Shown here: piece by piece, positions 23,430 to 39,541 of the stretch | Layout: the number at the start of each line of letters is the position of its first letter | Position numbering within the stretch: position 1 is the first letter of the stretch | From: Omphalotus guepiniiformis | Lineage: Eukaryota > Basidiomycota > Agaricomycetes > Agaricales > Omphalotaceae | Direction: 5' to 3' | Length of the DNA stretch: 64,000 nt | Assembly (NCBI GenBank): GCA_028554645.1 | Contig: JAQOOI010000006.1 | Span: forward strand, 123,876 to 187,875 | The notes under the pieces: generated by a model | Database searches by the model: none | What the model saw: only the letters and a program-made list of their open reading frames with translations | What the model was told of the DNA's origin: nothing | Made by a program: the position numbers and the translations under genes

Positions 23430-24801
23430 TTAGACCTTTGAACGAAGGTCGATCATGCTACTACTATCCGCACTAACATCGTGAATACGTTCGTCGAGAA
23501 AGCGCCCGGGGTGAACGAAGTTGTACGCGTAGATAGCGAGCACTACCATTCCCGCATCGAAGACATCTGTAGGTATAATGTCAGAAACCAATCATGAAGG
23601 CTCGAGTTCGGACAGTTGTGACTTACTGAAAAGCCACTGTGTAGTGATGACTTTACCTGTGAAGCCGTCTGCTAGCTCGATAGTTCGGTAGATGGCCCTT
23701 TGAAAGGTGAAAACCTCGCCCCGTTATACGGAGAGAGCATGGGTCAAGATAGACTTACCTGATGAACAAGCAGATGGTGTTGAAACTGAGTGCGAATACC
23801 AGAACCTTAAGTCGACCGTCAAGATGTCTACGCTCAACCCTTGATTCGCGAACCGGAAGATTTTTCGAGTGACGCCAGAAGAATTCAATTCCTAACGCCA
23901 TATAGCACGTCATAACACCTGGAGAGTAGTCAAGTCAAAGACCGAATAATGATGCGAAGGATTGATGGAAATCCTACCGAGCTGAAAGACGATTCCGCCG
24001 AGCATGATGTTCGCACCCTGAGGACACTAAGACACACTATCTGGAGATGAAGGAAGGAAGAATGCGTACAATGCTTGCAGTTTTAATGCTGTTACCTGAC
24101 GCTATGCCACCTCCTGCAAATTGAACAAAGAGAGCAACGAAATCCTGGATCGAGGGTGGCTTGAACGAACTTCTCGGTCGAACGAACACACGAATCACTT
24201 ACACAGGTGAAAAAGATCTTGGTATCTATGAAGGATTCATCAAGTCTGACATATGCTGCATGAAAGACAAGACCTACACATTTTGGAGCGTATACGACTA
24301 AATGACTCCCCAAGGGTTGATATGATCCTTCCCAGAATAACGAAATTGGCTGCAAGAAGAGGAGTCGGAGCAACAATGGTGGAGACGATTCTGAAGTAGA
24401 AGAAAAAGGTGAACATTCGGAGTGAGAAATTCACAAGTGAAAGAGAGTTCTGTACTGAATCGCAAATGGGGTGATGTTGAGCACGTTCTTGCTCGACCAA
24501 AGACGACCGGCCCAGCCCAAGATTTCAATCATTCCACAGAGAACAACAGTGTATAGCAAGAACCATCGACGGTAGCAAATGGCTTGAATGAAATGCACCA
24601 CTTAAGAGAAAGGAACAACTTATTCAGTGAGGGACTGTATACCTATAAAATAGAACACTCACAGGTACTGACTGAGAACAGAATGACGAAAGCGAAGCAG
24701 GCAGCAAGGGTAGGTGTATATCCATATGGGTTCTCGCTCTGCGTACTGTCGTCGCGGGAGAAGACAGAAGAACTGAACGAAGTAGAGTATATGTCAAACA
24801 T
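23430..24801 (-). CDS. RTA1-like seven-transmembrane protein (300 aa)
   Basis: Nine exons (24663-24801, 24456-24600, 24278-24390, 24203-24225, 24070-24144, 23978-24017, 23759-23918, 23627-23697, 23430-23566) join in one frame. Introns are 52-65 bp, all GT-AG. The reading contains RTA1-family hallmarks in order: YGYTPTLAACFAFVILF, HFIQAICYRRWFLLYT, EILGWAGRLW, ANFVILGRIISTLGESFSRI, an Asp-Phe-x-Ala-Leu-Phe helix ending in AGGGIASG, GANIMLGGIVFQLG, and a last helix before FVHPGRFL. RTA1-like proteins are seven-helix membrane proteins linked to lipid translocation and resistance to membrane-active compounds. The length is normal and nothing is missing. The 5' end is duplicated at 15.25-15.5 kb. 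Its promoter lies head to head with F-box copy B. Confidence 0.88.
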
Positions 24802-27750
24802 ACTGTAAGAGAACGATGAAAAGAACGATTGAAAATGCCTGACCTGGCTGCAAAAAGTCACTGTTTTAAGGTCTATCGACGACCTTTCCGCAGCTCCCAA
24901 TACGGTGAAGAAGCCGCACATGTATCGAGGGTGAACCATAGAATAATCAGCTTGATAGAAATCATCGGGATCGGTAGGCCTAGTTGACTTCTTTACAACT
25001 TGCGATTAGCTTCTCGATTCTACAAGGGATAGTGTTAACAATTCAGGCACATATATCGATATTTTATGAACCTACATGAACGACCTACATGAGAAGTATC
25101 CGCGTCCTTCACCGCTGGTGCTAGTGAATGACTCGTATGTCCTGCAAAGAGTTGGCTGTTCGTAGATGATAGCAAACTGAGATTCCACCAATCATCAGCC
25201 TGAATAGATTCGTACTGTGCCCGCAGTTTTTGAGAGTAAATCTGTCAAAGAGGCTGTTTGAGGAGGACGACGAGGTGGTTGTACCGCAAATGAATAAATA
25301 GAATTTATGGTTTTTTTGAGTTGATGCCTTGATAAATCCCACGCACGGACCAGGATAATCATCTCTCCGTATCCATGTAAAGACATTCTCCGACAGTGGA
25401 CACTGCCAGCATCTGGAGGTTTCAGGGCCTTAGGCACATGCAATGCTGTTAAAATGCTCTTCACAATTGTATCCCTGAGCCAGAAGGTTGAATGGGTCAA
25501 AGACCTTTTAAGAGTGTTTTCTTGGGAGATACGCTGCGTAGGCGGCCCTCACCATGCTACAGCTGGCTATAGAAGTAAAATCGAAATCGAAGGTATGTCG
25601 ACATACATTTAATTTTCTTTGTCGTATGGCGTTCGTCTAGGCTTGAAGAACCTGTAAATTGGCAGCCATGTTCCCCCCCCGAAATTATGTTTCCCCGGCG
25701 ATGTTCTCCTCCCTCGGAGAACAAAAGTAAGTTTGCAAAGGCCCATAGTGGCCCTCATTCTCTGAACAATAGAAGGTCGTTTTGTGGTCCTTGCATGACA
25801 CGTGATGTGGTACATTGATATAAAGTAACAACGACACAAACTCATACCCCACGCTCACAACTTTTGGCTCAGCTGAAGGTGAGAGATATATAAGAACTCT
25901 CCCGAACTTGTAATTTGACAATTGCTCATATTCGGCGCTCACAGATGTTTCCCCGAGGCTTCAACACTCTACCCGTCGAACTCTGTACCTTGATACTTGA
26001 ATTTGGTGCCGAAGATATTTCAGTCATAGCTCGCCTTGCTCGGACATGCAAACGCAACTACGACATATACCTGCCTTTCCTGTACACATCTGTGGACAAT
26101 CGTGCCTTACCCACCCTTTCTCTCACTCCAGCATCGCGAGCTCCGATCCACACTCCTCATCCGGCGTCGTTCGTGAAGAAGATAAAGCTAGAGTTCTTCA
26201 TGAAGCGTGAATCGGACGTCTTGTCGGCTAGGAGACGTGAAGACTTTGAGAGAGATGTGAGGAATGCTTTGCAAAATATGATTGAGCAAGCTCCGGGGAA
26301 CAACCCGATCTTGAGGGAGTTGTATCTCGTCTCTCCTTGGCTCCCCTTCACCACTGTGTTCGGGAACACAGACTTTCATCGCTTTCAGGATCTCGTTGCT
26401 TTGTCTTTGAAGTGCGACTTCATAGATTGTGACGCACAGGAAAGCTTGTGTATGCTGGTATGTCTATATCGCGACTGCTATCGCCGGTGTTGAGCTAATT
26501 TATGTTCTTTCCTGTCACAGAGATCGTTATTGAAACCAAAACTACGATCACTAGAACTCGGAATACTTGGTAATTATTACAAATGTGAGTGGTTACTTTC
26601 TCAACCTCTGAGCTTGCATGGGTGACGATACAACCTTTTAGGTCATCACAAACGTGATTACTTTGCCGATCTACTGGAAGTCGTCGCCGATTGTGGCTCG
26701 AACCTAACATGCTTGTCGCTAAAGTTCCTTATGTTGGGTGATCCGTACCTCCGCCCTGTTAACGAGACACTGAAAAGCATCAAATTCCGAGGTCTTGCTT
26801 CACTCTCGTTAAAGACTCCCTTCAGGTGCGGACAGGTGCTTAATAACAGATATATCGAGATTCTGCCTTTTCTCGCGCACCACCCTCATCTCAAGCAATT
26901 GAGGTACTATGGAACTCGGATTCCTTCCTTCCCAAAGGACCTCATCCCCAACATCAATTCATTTTGCGGAAGGATAGACGCTTGCCTTGCCCTGTGCCGT
27001 AGCAAGCATCTGGTTTCGGAACTTGAAGTCATCTTACCAAGCCCGTGCCCGTTTCTTGTGTTTGAAGATGGAAAGTTGTCCTCACTATCAGATGCACTGA
27101 GGCTTCAACCGACTATACAACGGTTGAGCTTGACTGAGTACCGGAACCGTGTGTGCCCTGGGGGAAGCGAACATTCCGTGCGACGGGAATGGGATAATCC
27201 GGGTCTGATTGGGCGCAAAATTGGTCCTATCGTGGGAGCTTGTCCTCAGCTTACACATTTCACTTGCCATCTTGACCCCCACTCAGAAATTGTATGTCGC
27301 TCTTTTCCTTCGCTTCCAAAAATCCCTGCAGCTCACTGTGTATCCTCATTGGGGATCTACCTGATATAGTCACTGATATACGACCTCCTCTCGGAGAGGC
27401 TCAGAAAACTCGAATCTGTGCAACTACACAACTTTATCGATGACATCGACTTCGAAGGCCCTGAAAGACTACAGAGCTTAAGGTACCGGTTGTTGAGGGA
27501 CCACGGCGAGGTGCTGGTTCGACAACTGACCAACTCGTCGCAGCGCAGTCTTCGTAAAGTGACAATAGTCACGGAAGGCATGGAGGATGAGAATGAATAT
27601 CCATCGTGGAAAGGGATATTAAGTTATTCTATATCTCTTGATGAGACTGGTGTCCCACATGTTGTGAAAGGCATAGAGTTAATTGGTGGAGTCGAGTGGT
27701 TTCCTGAGGTTGTGGCGTAGATGGCGACGCCATCTTTGGGAGTCGGGAGC
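24700..27750. repeat. Inverted segmental duplication, arm B
   Basis: This is the counterpart of arm A at 12395-15505, in inverted orientation: RTA1 exon 1 and promoter, shared intergenic DNA, the whole F-box gene, and about 30 bp of 3' flank. Because the RTA1 gene is complete only here, this arm is probably the parent or the less damaged copy. Confidence 0.8.
25945..27720 (+). CDS. F-box-like protein, copy B (525 aa)
   Basis: Four exons, 25945-26457, 26521-26584, 26642-27291 and 27370-27720, join in phases 0, 1 and 0. The N-terminus FNTLPVELCTLILEFG then ARLARTCKRNYD is the F-box-like motif, likely a Skp1 contact. The middle contains degenerate leucine-rich repeats (LASLSLKTPFRCG, LKQLRYYG, LTHFTCHL). 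The C-terminus shares EDENEYPSWKGILSYSISLD with copy A (EDVDEYPSWKGVFRYCISVD). It is collinear with copy A throughout, with no internal stop. The gene is divergent from the RTA1-like gene with about 1.1 kb between starts. Substrate and biological role are unknown. Confidence 0.82.
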
Positions 27751-27899
27751 ACTCCTAGCACGCAGCTTTGACTAGCAATTTTTATTTTTGGTCGGTATGA
27801 TGTGCAATATAAAGCATAAGAAGTCCATTAATAAGTTTGCATGCAATTGGTAATCTATCAATGAGGTGCATAAAAGTATATATAAGTGGCACAACCGCA

Positions 27900-27991
27900 T
27901 GACGAGAGTGGGATTTGAACCCACGCCACGAATGACTAGAGTTAAGAAATTGACCTAAATCTAGCGCCTTAGACCACTCGGCCATCTCGCC
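27900..27991 (-). tRNA. tRNA-Leu (anticodon UAG) with a 12-nt intron
   Basis: The minus strand begins GGCGAGATGGCCGAGTGG and ends GTTCAAATCCCACTCTCGTC plus discriminator A. The acceptor stem GGCGAGA/TCTCGTC closes with one G-T pair, the D stem is GCC/GGC, and the T stem GTGGG/CCCAC is perfect. The anticodon stem CTAGA/TCTAG encloses TTTAGG followed by a 12-nt insert in the canonical intron position after base 37, giving anticodon TAG. The long variable arm fits the leucine class. Confidence 0.95.
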
Positions 27992-28266
27992 ATGGCTTAG
28001 AGCATCTCAATTAAAGATTATATATGCTGTACCTGGGGCGGCGCATAATTCTCGATGATCTAGATCTCGAGGACAAATGGCTTCGAATTGGCCTTCAGAT
28101 GTAGCACACATGTAAATTCAGTTAGATCTTTCAGGCTTGTTCACGGTTACATTCGGCGCTATCTAATTCTGGTGGCCGGCAACAGTGTACTAGCACGCGC
28201 TTGGGTCTCCACAACACTTCTCCATTTCATTCGTACATATCATGCTTCGAAAGTTCAACATCTCAG

Positions 28267-28536
28267 TCATTTCTTGGAAGATTTATTACCACCACTGCAG
28301 TGAAAAAAAGAAATCGTAAGTATTCGTACTTTGCGAGTGGTCATGCCAACGGCACCTCACCTCGCTTTTCCAGTAGAGCTTCCGTTCTGACTCGTCGCCG
28401 CGTTGGAGGTACTCTGAGCGAACGTGGTGGGGAACTGCTTGGCCTGTTCTGGTACACCGTTCCACGTCGCTGCGGGATTACCGCCTCTGGGCCCTGGAGC
28501 TGGTGGTGGCGGAGGCAAGTCGGTTGAGTTGGGCAT
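28267..28536 (-). CDS. 67-aa basic/proline-rich microprotein
   Basis: Two exons, 28361-28536 and 28267-28294, join in phase 2 across a 66-bp intron with a GTGAGG donor and a polypyrimidine-CTGCAG acceptor. The product starts MPNSTDLPPPPAPGPRGG, includes ATWNGVPEQAKQFPTTF, and ends in the basic tail SGGNKSSKK. It has no signal peptide or membrane segment. No domain is recognised. It lies alone between the two tRNA genes. Support comes from the clean splice, the well-formed start and the non-random composition; comparison with other agaricomycetes would settle it. Confidence 0.55.
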
Positions 28537-29678
28537 GGTTTCGATGGGTTATTCAAGAAATGGGTGGTTTGGGTGTTTGTGATGCAGGTGGGATGAGTTC
28601 TTGAGGTGATTAGGGGGGTCTTTGTGAATGGAATGAACTCACTTATATATGACGAGGTGGTGCTACAAAGGCCACTTGAAGTCATTGTTCGCAAGGTTCG
28701 GTTACGGTGTGCCAGACCAAGTAACGTCTTTGTTGTTTATAGAGCTACCGATGGTCACGATACTATTGAGGTATATGTAAGTATTCCGCATCTGTCGATC
28801 TCTATGTCCGTGCTTCGTTAGATCTTACGATGGTTTATGTTCTCGTTGAATAGTCCAATAAAGGTCCCGCCAGGATACTTTGTTGTAGTGCAGCTTATTT
28901 TGAATGGATTTAACGACTCGAAAACTCCGATATTACAATGAACGTACCTCCATGTGTTCCCAGCGCTTCACGGACTTGTATACAAACTTGTACTTACTAT
29001 TGTCTGCGCTGATTTGGCCCTGATGCATTAGCATATTACATTGTATTATAGTTCCGCAGACTTGATATATCGGAACACACGTGGGCGAATGTGCGGTACA
29101 TATTCTGGAATGAACACATCCTTGTTTTCTGTGCCGCCGAACATTGATACGAGTCGAGTACTTACGACGGTTGTGGTTCGCGGAGTTCAAAAATGTGGTT
29201 CTACCACTTATGCCAAGGCTCGACGAGAATGACGCAGAAGACCGACTTGTCGCCCAGGGTGAGCTTCTGTTCTGTCCGTCATTCGAGTAGGCCCAGGTGT
29301 ACACAGGGGTCGACGCGCGACATGGTGCGATGCTTGCTAGAAAGATCAATCTGTATTCGCAAATGGAATGAGACTGGGGGCAGTAACGGAAGGTATATCA
29401 ATGTTAGCTCTCCTATCAAGGTATATGCGGAGTTCAAGACATAGCGCCGGAGTAGCTGACTCCATGTTCCATGCCATGGGAGCTCGAGAGAAAGCTGTAG
29501 AGCCGGCGAGTAATGATCCCGGTTGAAAAGCCCACTGCGTAACAGGATAAAACGCTGCAGGTACAACGATGATCCACTATCCTGCTGGCTGTCTGTGGGG
29601 ACAGGCAAAAGAAGCTGAGCTGCGCAGCGCTCGCAGGGTATAGTGTGTTAGAGAACACACCGGTAAAAAGAGTCGTCT
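28537..29678. other. Interval without a supported gene
   Basis: Short frames occur on both strands with no domain, paralog or coherent splice pattern. It may include the 5' leader of the microprotein gene. Confidence 0.5.
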
Positions 29679-29759
29679 TGATCCCTGCCCGGATTGAACG
29701 GACGACCTTGTGGAGATTCCACACTGGAATCACACGCTCTACCGCTGAGCTAAGGGATC
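29679..29759 (-). tRNA. tRNA, probable Trp (CCA) with short intron
   Basis: The minus strand begins GATCCCTTAGCTCAGCGGTA and ends GTTCAATCCGGGCAGGGATC plus A. The acceptor stem GATCCCT/AGGGATC is perfect, the D stem GCTC/GAGC is perfect, and the T stem GTCCG/CGGGC has one G-T pair. The anticodon stem is TGTG/CACA with an A-C mismatch at its base. The loop TTCCAG followed by a 9-nt insert gives CCA if position 33 is T. The overall form is tRNA; the isotype is less certain because the insert blurs the loop. Confidence 0.85.
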
Positions 29760-33901
<4,142 letters not shown>

Positions 33902-35992
33902 CGAGACTGAAAGTGTTCTAAACGTCGTATGCAATCACTAATCTTGGTCCCTGGAGGTCTTGTTTCTCGGTTGGTGCTCAGATTCTCTTCGTCTATCTTT
34001 CAAACCTTCGGGTCATATTGCTTTTGTATTTTGTATTTCTTTTTCAATCTTATACCGCCTCATCATAAATTTAGATTACCCTTGATACATACCGTACATA
34101 TACATACTCTCACTCACCACGCACGTGTTCATCCTACACCCATACCATCACCCAACTGTTGTGTTTTTTTAGGCTTTGATCAATTCTGATTCTCATTTTT
34201 TTTGCTGTCTCTTTCATGCATTTGTCCGAAGGCGAGGTTAGGTGAAGAATTAACGTTCGCACTAAGCAATTAGCTTCGTGAGTAGGCTTTTATCTGGTTC
34301 ATGTAATGTTGGCTAAACGCAGGGTCACTGGTGCTCCTATCTGAATGGCGAAAGGTATTGGATACTCTCGCAAGGTGTTGTGGGTGTGATAAGTATGACT
34401 ATGACTGGTATGCTTTCGTTAGGAGACGCGAGTCGGAATTCACCCATGACGTGTGCTATTAGGAGAGGCAAAACTAAATGTGTCGAGGGAAAGAAAGACT
34501 GACGAGTCATGCATGAGCATGCATGTGTATGATGTTTCTGCCAAAACATGATTTCGCACTGAGTATCGGGTACCACATCGTCAGTACTGCGACGAAAGAG
34601 GAGCTCGGAGTTGCTTACGGGTTCAACGCAGCTAGGCAGTTCGTTTGGTGATGTAGTATCAGCGGGCGATTGAGATGATGGTGCGTGTGTACGAGCTCGG
34701 ATGTAATCTTGTATAGACACGAATTGAAACTGATGTTCATGTTCGTGTTCATGTGCAGTTTCGACGACTTTCTGGATCCTTTGAATTCTTCGATGTTGGA
34801 GGGGCCTTTTGGTCGAGATTCTTGAGATGATAAGTGAATTTGTTGTACATCGCGAAAGAAGATTGTCATAGGACTCGGACTCGGTGAATGGTACCAGTAG
34901 GAGTTTACTCGCAGTAGTCTTGATACATAGTGTATACAGACCGCAACTAATCAGTTCATTTGTTGCGCAATGGGTGAGTCGTGACTGAGATGATGGGTTT
35001 TTGTGAGTTCAAGAGCGTTGTGTGCTCGCTCCAATGCAAATGAATCTTTACGAATTCACTTCATCAACTTTTGGGTGTCGAGATTCATAGGCAGTTCGCT
35101 GGTGGTCATGACCTTATTTGCTGATACGTCGAAGCTGAGACGAGCAAACCTGGAGACGATGATCTGAAGTACTAAGGAAACGAAATAGGCTGAGTAGAAG
35201 CCTTCGGAGATGGGAAGTCAGGGTTCGGGAACAGGAACTATGCTTAGTCGAGGACCCGTGAAGTTGAATTCACTCACTGACATAAAGTCAAAGGGGCGTT
35301 ACTCGTCTCTTACTCGACAGTCGTACTAAACAGTCCACTGGACATCATACGGCAGCAACCAATGAAATAGAGGTTTCTCTACGATGCTGCCTTTCCCATG
35401 CGCAACTCCCCTGAGCATAGTTCGCGTGCACTAACCTCGCCCGCCGAAGATTGTCTGTCTAGTGGACAGGTTCTGGGCAGACTAATCTTCCTAACGTGTA
35501 CGCTTGGAACTTCATGAATGCTTCAGTCGTATTGACTAAATAGATGTGCGTACCTCTGCACGATACGGATGCTCGTACTTGCTCGTTTGAGGAAAACTTT
35601 ACTTGTAGTAAGTAAGTGCGCCTTGAAGAGCGCTTCTGCATGAGATTCATAGTCGTGTGCCGCTCACAAGGCCTCCGGGATAAATATGACCATGATTTAT
35701 CAATTTCGGCTCTCTTTCTGTTCTTGGGGTTCCAATTTCAGCCGAAGTGACAGTCATGGGGAAATTGATGTTGATAAGTGAGTGCGCACTGCGTGTACTT
35801 AGATGTAGAATGTAGGTAGGTAGTAATGATCCGTCGTTGGGGTCGTCCACTGTTACAATGGTGTATATAATATGCTTTGAGTTAGATCTATATGGCTGGT
35901 TGAGGAAAAGTTTTAGGAGAAGCGTATGTAGGTGATGAGAAGAGAAGAAGAAGATGGGTGCACTGACGAGAACATGGAAAGGGTTGGATTCA
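33902..35992. other. Intergenic region between SRPK and COA1
   Basis: Convergent 3' flanks lie here. The first ~250 bp is T-rich 3' UTR-like DNA. No supported gene is seen; frames at 34.3-34.9 and 35.46-35.65 kb lack domains and splice structure. Confidence 0.55.
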
Positions 35993-36824
35993 TTAATAGC
36001 CATGGGGACTATCGGAGTCGATGAGTAGGACTGTTCCGTCGTCTGCGATAACTTTGAATCGTACTGAAAGGACAAAAGAGTGAGTCGCGGAAACTTTGAT
36101 AGAGAGGTTTTATCGTAACGCACGTATTGAGAATGGAGAGCCTTTCTCTTTGCGTATGCTGGTGAAGTAAACCGTTCCGGCACCTAGTTGAACGAATGAA
36201 TGAATAGGAGGCGAGAAAAGTGAAGATGCCACGCACCTTTTGATCCTTTTATACGAAAACTGATATCTACACTACCCTGCATGGTACTGATCTACCAAAG
36301 GAGGTTGAGCAAAGAGAACGAGATATTGCGAGGTGCAAATAACTGATCGAACCGATAATCCTTGGATCACCTTTTAACCACCATTCTGGTTGAGGTCGGA
36401 TAGCATCACCAAGGAGGTCTTTTAGTTTCTCGTCGTTCTGTACGGATCGCATGATTTGTTTGAAGATGGAGCTGGAAAGTTTCTCTTGGTTGGCTACATA
36501 TGTGAGGAACGCTGTCCAGCCTGCGACGCCTGCTGCAGCGAATGCGAGTACGATCGGCCAGCCATTCTGTATGTTTATGAATACGAATACGAATACGAAG
36601 CGAGTACGAATTACCTTGGCGTGAGGGAGATCTCGTCTACGGGCAGGAGGTGGATGTTTAAGATAATAAGGTCTCGGACGAGAAGTTCCGGAGAAAATAG
36701 TAACTTCAGGAGGTTCGCGTGAAGGTGGTGGAGGTGTAGATAATTCTCTGCGGTAGATAAGAGAATAGTGTTTAGGTAGAAGGAGAGGTCTCCATATTGA
36801 AGAGGTTGATAATGCTGATTGCAT
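35993..36824 (-). CDS. COA1: Cytochrome c oxidase assembly factor COA1 (204 aa)
   Basis: Five exons, 36615-36824, about 36348-36566, about 36237-36291, 36124-36183 and 35993-36063, reconstruct a full COA1-family protein. The N-terminus is Arg/Ser-rich with no acidic residues in its first 30, as in a mitochondrial presequence. One membrane helix follows (IVLAFAAAGVAGWTAFLTYV). Then comes the conserved tail: NQEKLSSSIFKQIM, LLGDAIRPQPEWWLKGDPRI, MQGSVDISFRIKGSKGAG, VYFTSIRKEKGSPFSI and LRFKVIADDGT. COA1 acts in the inner mitochondrial membrane in early Cox1 assembly. The junction between exons 2 and 3 is odd: a 56-nt segment must be removed to keep the conserved reading, but it has no GT-AG ends; a 7-nt repeat ATCAGT with flanks spans both borders. 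Confidence 0.9.
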
Positions 36825-37645
36825 GGTTTTGTGCAGTGAATATGTAGTAGAATCAGAATAGATAGATATGTTCGGAAGAAAAAAGCGCCCGGGCAGGTCC
36901 GGATTCCGATTGGGCGTGGATGAGCGATTAGTCAGCGCCTTGGCTTTCTTTCATCCAATCGTCGAGCTGTGGTTTGAGGTTGCCTGCGGAATCATTCTAA
37001 TTTCTCTGTCGTTCTGCTCAGGTCTGCTCTTGTGTTTGGAAGAAGGTTTCGCTGTATTGCGATTACAGCCGGTTACTTTAAAAAGACGATTAAAACCGAT
37101 TTCATCTTCAAAGAAGACCAGAAGGCGAGGCTGAGGTGAGGTGAAATGTGAGGTGTACATATATGGGAGAAATTCTAGTGGCCCCAGGTGATGTAGAAGA
37201 GAAGTATTTGTGATAAGGAGGCGGCTGACCGTGATGTCCCTTTTGCAGGATGTCGACTTTCTCAGGTATTCATTGTCAGAAATTAGAATCATTCACGGTA
37301 AGACGTAGCGTGATTTACAGCTTTTGCGTCAATCCTGTACTAATGTGATTCATATATTAGATTCAGTTTAACATCTGTCAAGAATTGAATTGAATGGAGA
37401 AAGGATTCTCGACCCCATCTCTTGCAAAACGTAAAAACATAGGACAACTGCCGAATTGGGCACAGCAAGGCCACTCGGCAGGATAAGTATCACCACGTGT
37501 GAGTCATGACCACGATCGATCAGAACACGCTCAATAAAGCTTCCCCAGCCGTCGCGTCAGCAGCCTCGTTTTCCCCTCTTGCTTTCTTACTATCACTATC
37601 TCTCTATCTTTCTCCAGATATCGATTGCTTTGGCCTTCAATATCA
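36825..37645. other. Divergent promoter region, COA1 / DUF6699-type gene
   Basis: Both flanking genes start from here and run outward. Short frames at 36.87-37.3 kb lack support. No clear TATA box was found for either gene. Confidence 0.5.
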
Positions 37646-39541
37646 ATGCCTGCATCGTCTCCTTGGGGTAACAACCTCGGGAGTTATGAATGGGATTTTG
37701 ATGCAGACACTCGTGGACCTTTTGTTGAAGTACCGAGAAGCGGCATACCACCTCCTGCTGGAGCTCGCTATGATGCTGGTGGAAGCGGCGGGCTCTATGA
37801 CGCTTTTCCTGGTCATTCAGGCTTTCAGGGTCAATCGAGGTGTGTTATATAGCCATTGACGTGTCAGAGAAATGAACTGACGAATTCGACAGCAATCCCG
37901 CTGGCTGGGGAGCTCCAGCGTCTGCAGGTCGTACACCATTCATAAGTTCCTCATCGTTACCGCAATGGGCGTATCAACCTCCTCCTCCTAGCGCTTCTAA
38001 CAATTTACCATGGACTTATGGCCAGTACGGGCCACCAACTCCAGTTGAGCAGCTTCACACGCCTGGTCAGTCATGGGGCACTTCTACGCCTGCCACAGAC
38101 CCCCATTGGCCCGCTACTCCTGCCAGCGCATATGCACGACAATCTCCTTATGTTCCCGAAGCTGGTTTCTCGAGTCTCGCCTGGCGTCCCCCGGAACTTG
38201 AACGTTCGAGTTGGCCTCCGCCGCACTCTGCTCCTCCAGCTGGAGCGTCGTATTTTGCCGCTGAGCGCTCGACTAGTGGCCAGCCCGTTGCTACTGGTGA
38301 CAGCTACTTTGCGCAGCAAGGTCGTGCGCGCTCACGTAGCCGACAACGTCACCAGGGTCGATTTGAAGACGAGTTTTTGGGCGATGCGTTTGATGATCCT
38401 TTTGGGAATCCTCTTGACAATGAAGCAGAGGAGTTGAGGCTTCGAGGCAGGGAGTTGGCGAGAGCAGGACGGCATACAGTGCGTGAAGATGAGGAAGATT
38501 TGTTGGAGGGATTCCAGGGAATGTCACTGAACCGTTCGCACTCGCGCCATGGTCGCGCTGAGCGCTCGCGTTCACGCAAGCGTGAAAAGCAGCACAAGTC
38601 TGCTATGAAACGCAGCAACTCTTTGGGCGGCGGCGCGGTGCAGGCGTATGGCATGCCCGAGAGGAGAGTAGCGAGTTATGGGCTCGACGATTTGGTAGAG
38701 CAACGTCGGTTGAATGCGTTTGAGTATAACGACGATGATGTCGTTAGGCGTCCTCGGGATTGGAGAGCTGAATACTCGGTCAGAAATGGTTTCTTCAGTA
38801 AAGTCCCAGGAATGCGACATCGATCTGACGTGAATGGTGTGTCGAGTATCGGTTTCTGTTGTCGTCTTCTGGCTGATTTTTTTTTTCTTTGCAGAAATCA
38901 CAGATCCTCACAGACGCACCGTCCATCCCTTGCTACACCTTACTTCCCCATCCGCACCTCCGCTCATCCAGGATCTACGTTTCGACCCTCTCCATTACCT
39001 CCAATTCCCTCAACTCCCACGTAAACCCAATGAGCTCGATTACGCGCAGATGGCGTGTCATCCTCCAACGCAACACATGCGTTTATATCATTCCCGTCTT
39101 CCGTGGTACGTCGACGTGCAAGCGACACGAGCCAACGGTGTCACGGTCTGGGATGTCGTCGGTCAACTCTGGCAGAGTTTGCAGACGCCGATATCAAAAA
39201 GGGATTTCTATAATGAGGAGATGGCTATGCCGTTACGGTCGGCGTCAATGTCGGGTGGACCAGGGATTGGGTTGTTCCCACCTATGTCGCCTGGGAGGAG
39301 GGTAGGCGTGACGGGGAAAGATGAAGTTGCGAGGGCGTTTAAGGAGAGATGTCGGTTGATTGGACAGTCGTTGGGTGATCCTCCGCAGGTGGGTGAGTTT
39401 GGAGAAAGGGAGTGGCAAGAGATACAGATGGGTGTTCGGAGGGTTGATTGGCTTGGAATGGAGAGGAGGGTCATTTGGATTGGGCTGGTTAGGGGGAAGA
39501 ATGGGATGTGGGAGATTAAGACAGATAAGGCGAGTAGGTAG
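37646..39541 (+). CDS. DUF6699-type hypothetical protein (594 aa)
   Basis: Three exons, 37646-37839, 37893-38836 and 38895-39541, join in phases 2 and 1 across 53- and 58-bp introns. The N-terminal ~330 residues are disordered: Pro/Trp/Ser-rich, then Arg/Ser-rich (ARSRSRQRHQGR; ERSRSRKREKQHKSAMKRS). The C-terminal part has the pattern of the basidiomycete DUF6699 domain: VHPLLHLTS, LIQDLRFDPLHYLQF, PWYVDVQATRANGVTVWDVV, then LWQSL and a final segment with MERRVIWIGLVR. That domain has no known biochemical role. The RS-type tracts could be SRPK substrates, which is inference only. The start is the second in-frame ATG of exon 1, which gives MPASSPWGNN; an earlier in-frame ATG lies seven codons upstream. 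Confidence 0.8.

Noticed and set aside
35459..35760. Extra exon or separate gene downstream of COA1
   Set aside because: COA1 already ends at a family-typical position at 35993 and the frame has no recognisable features.
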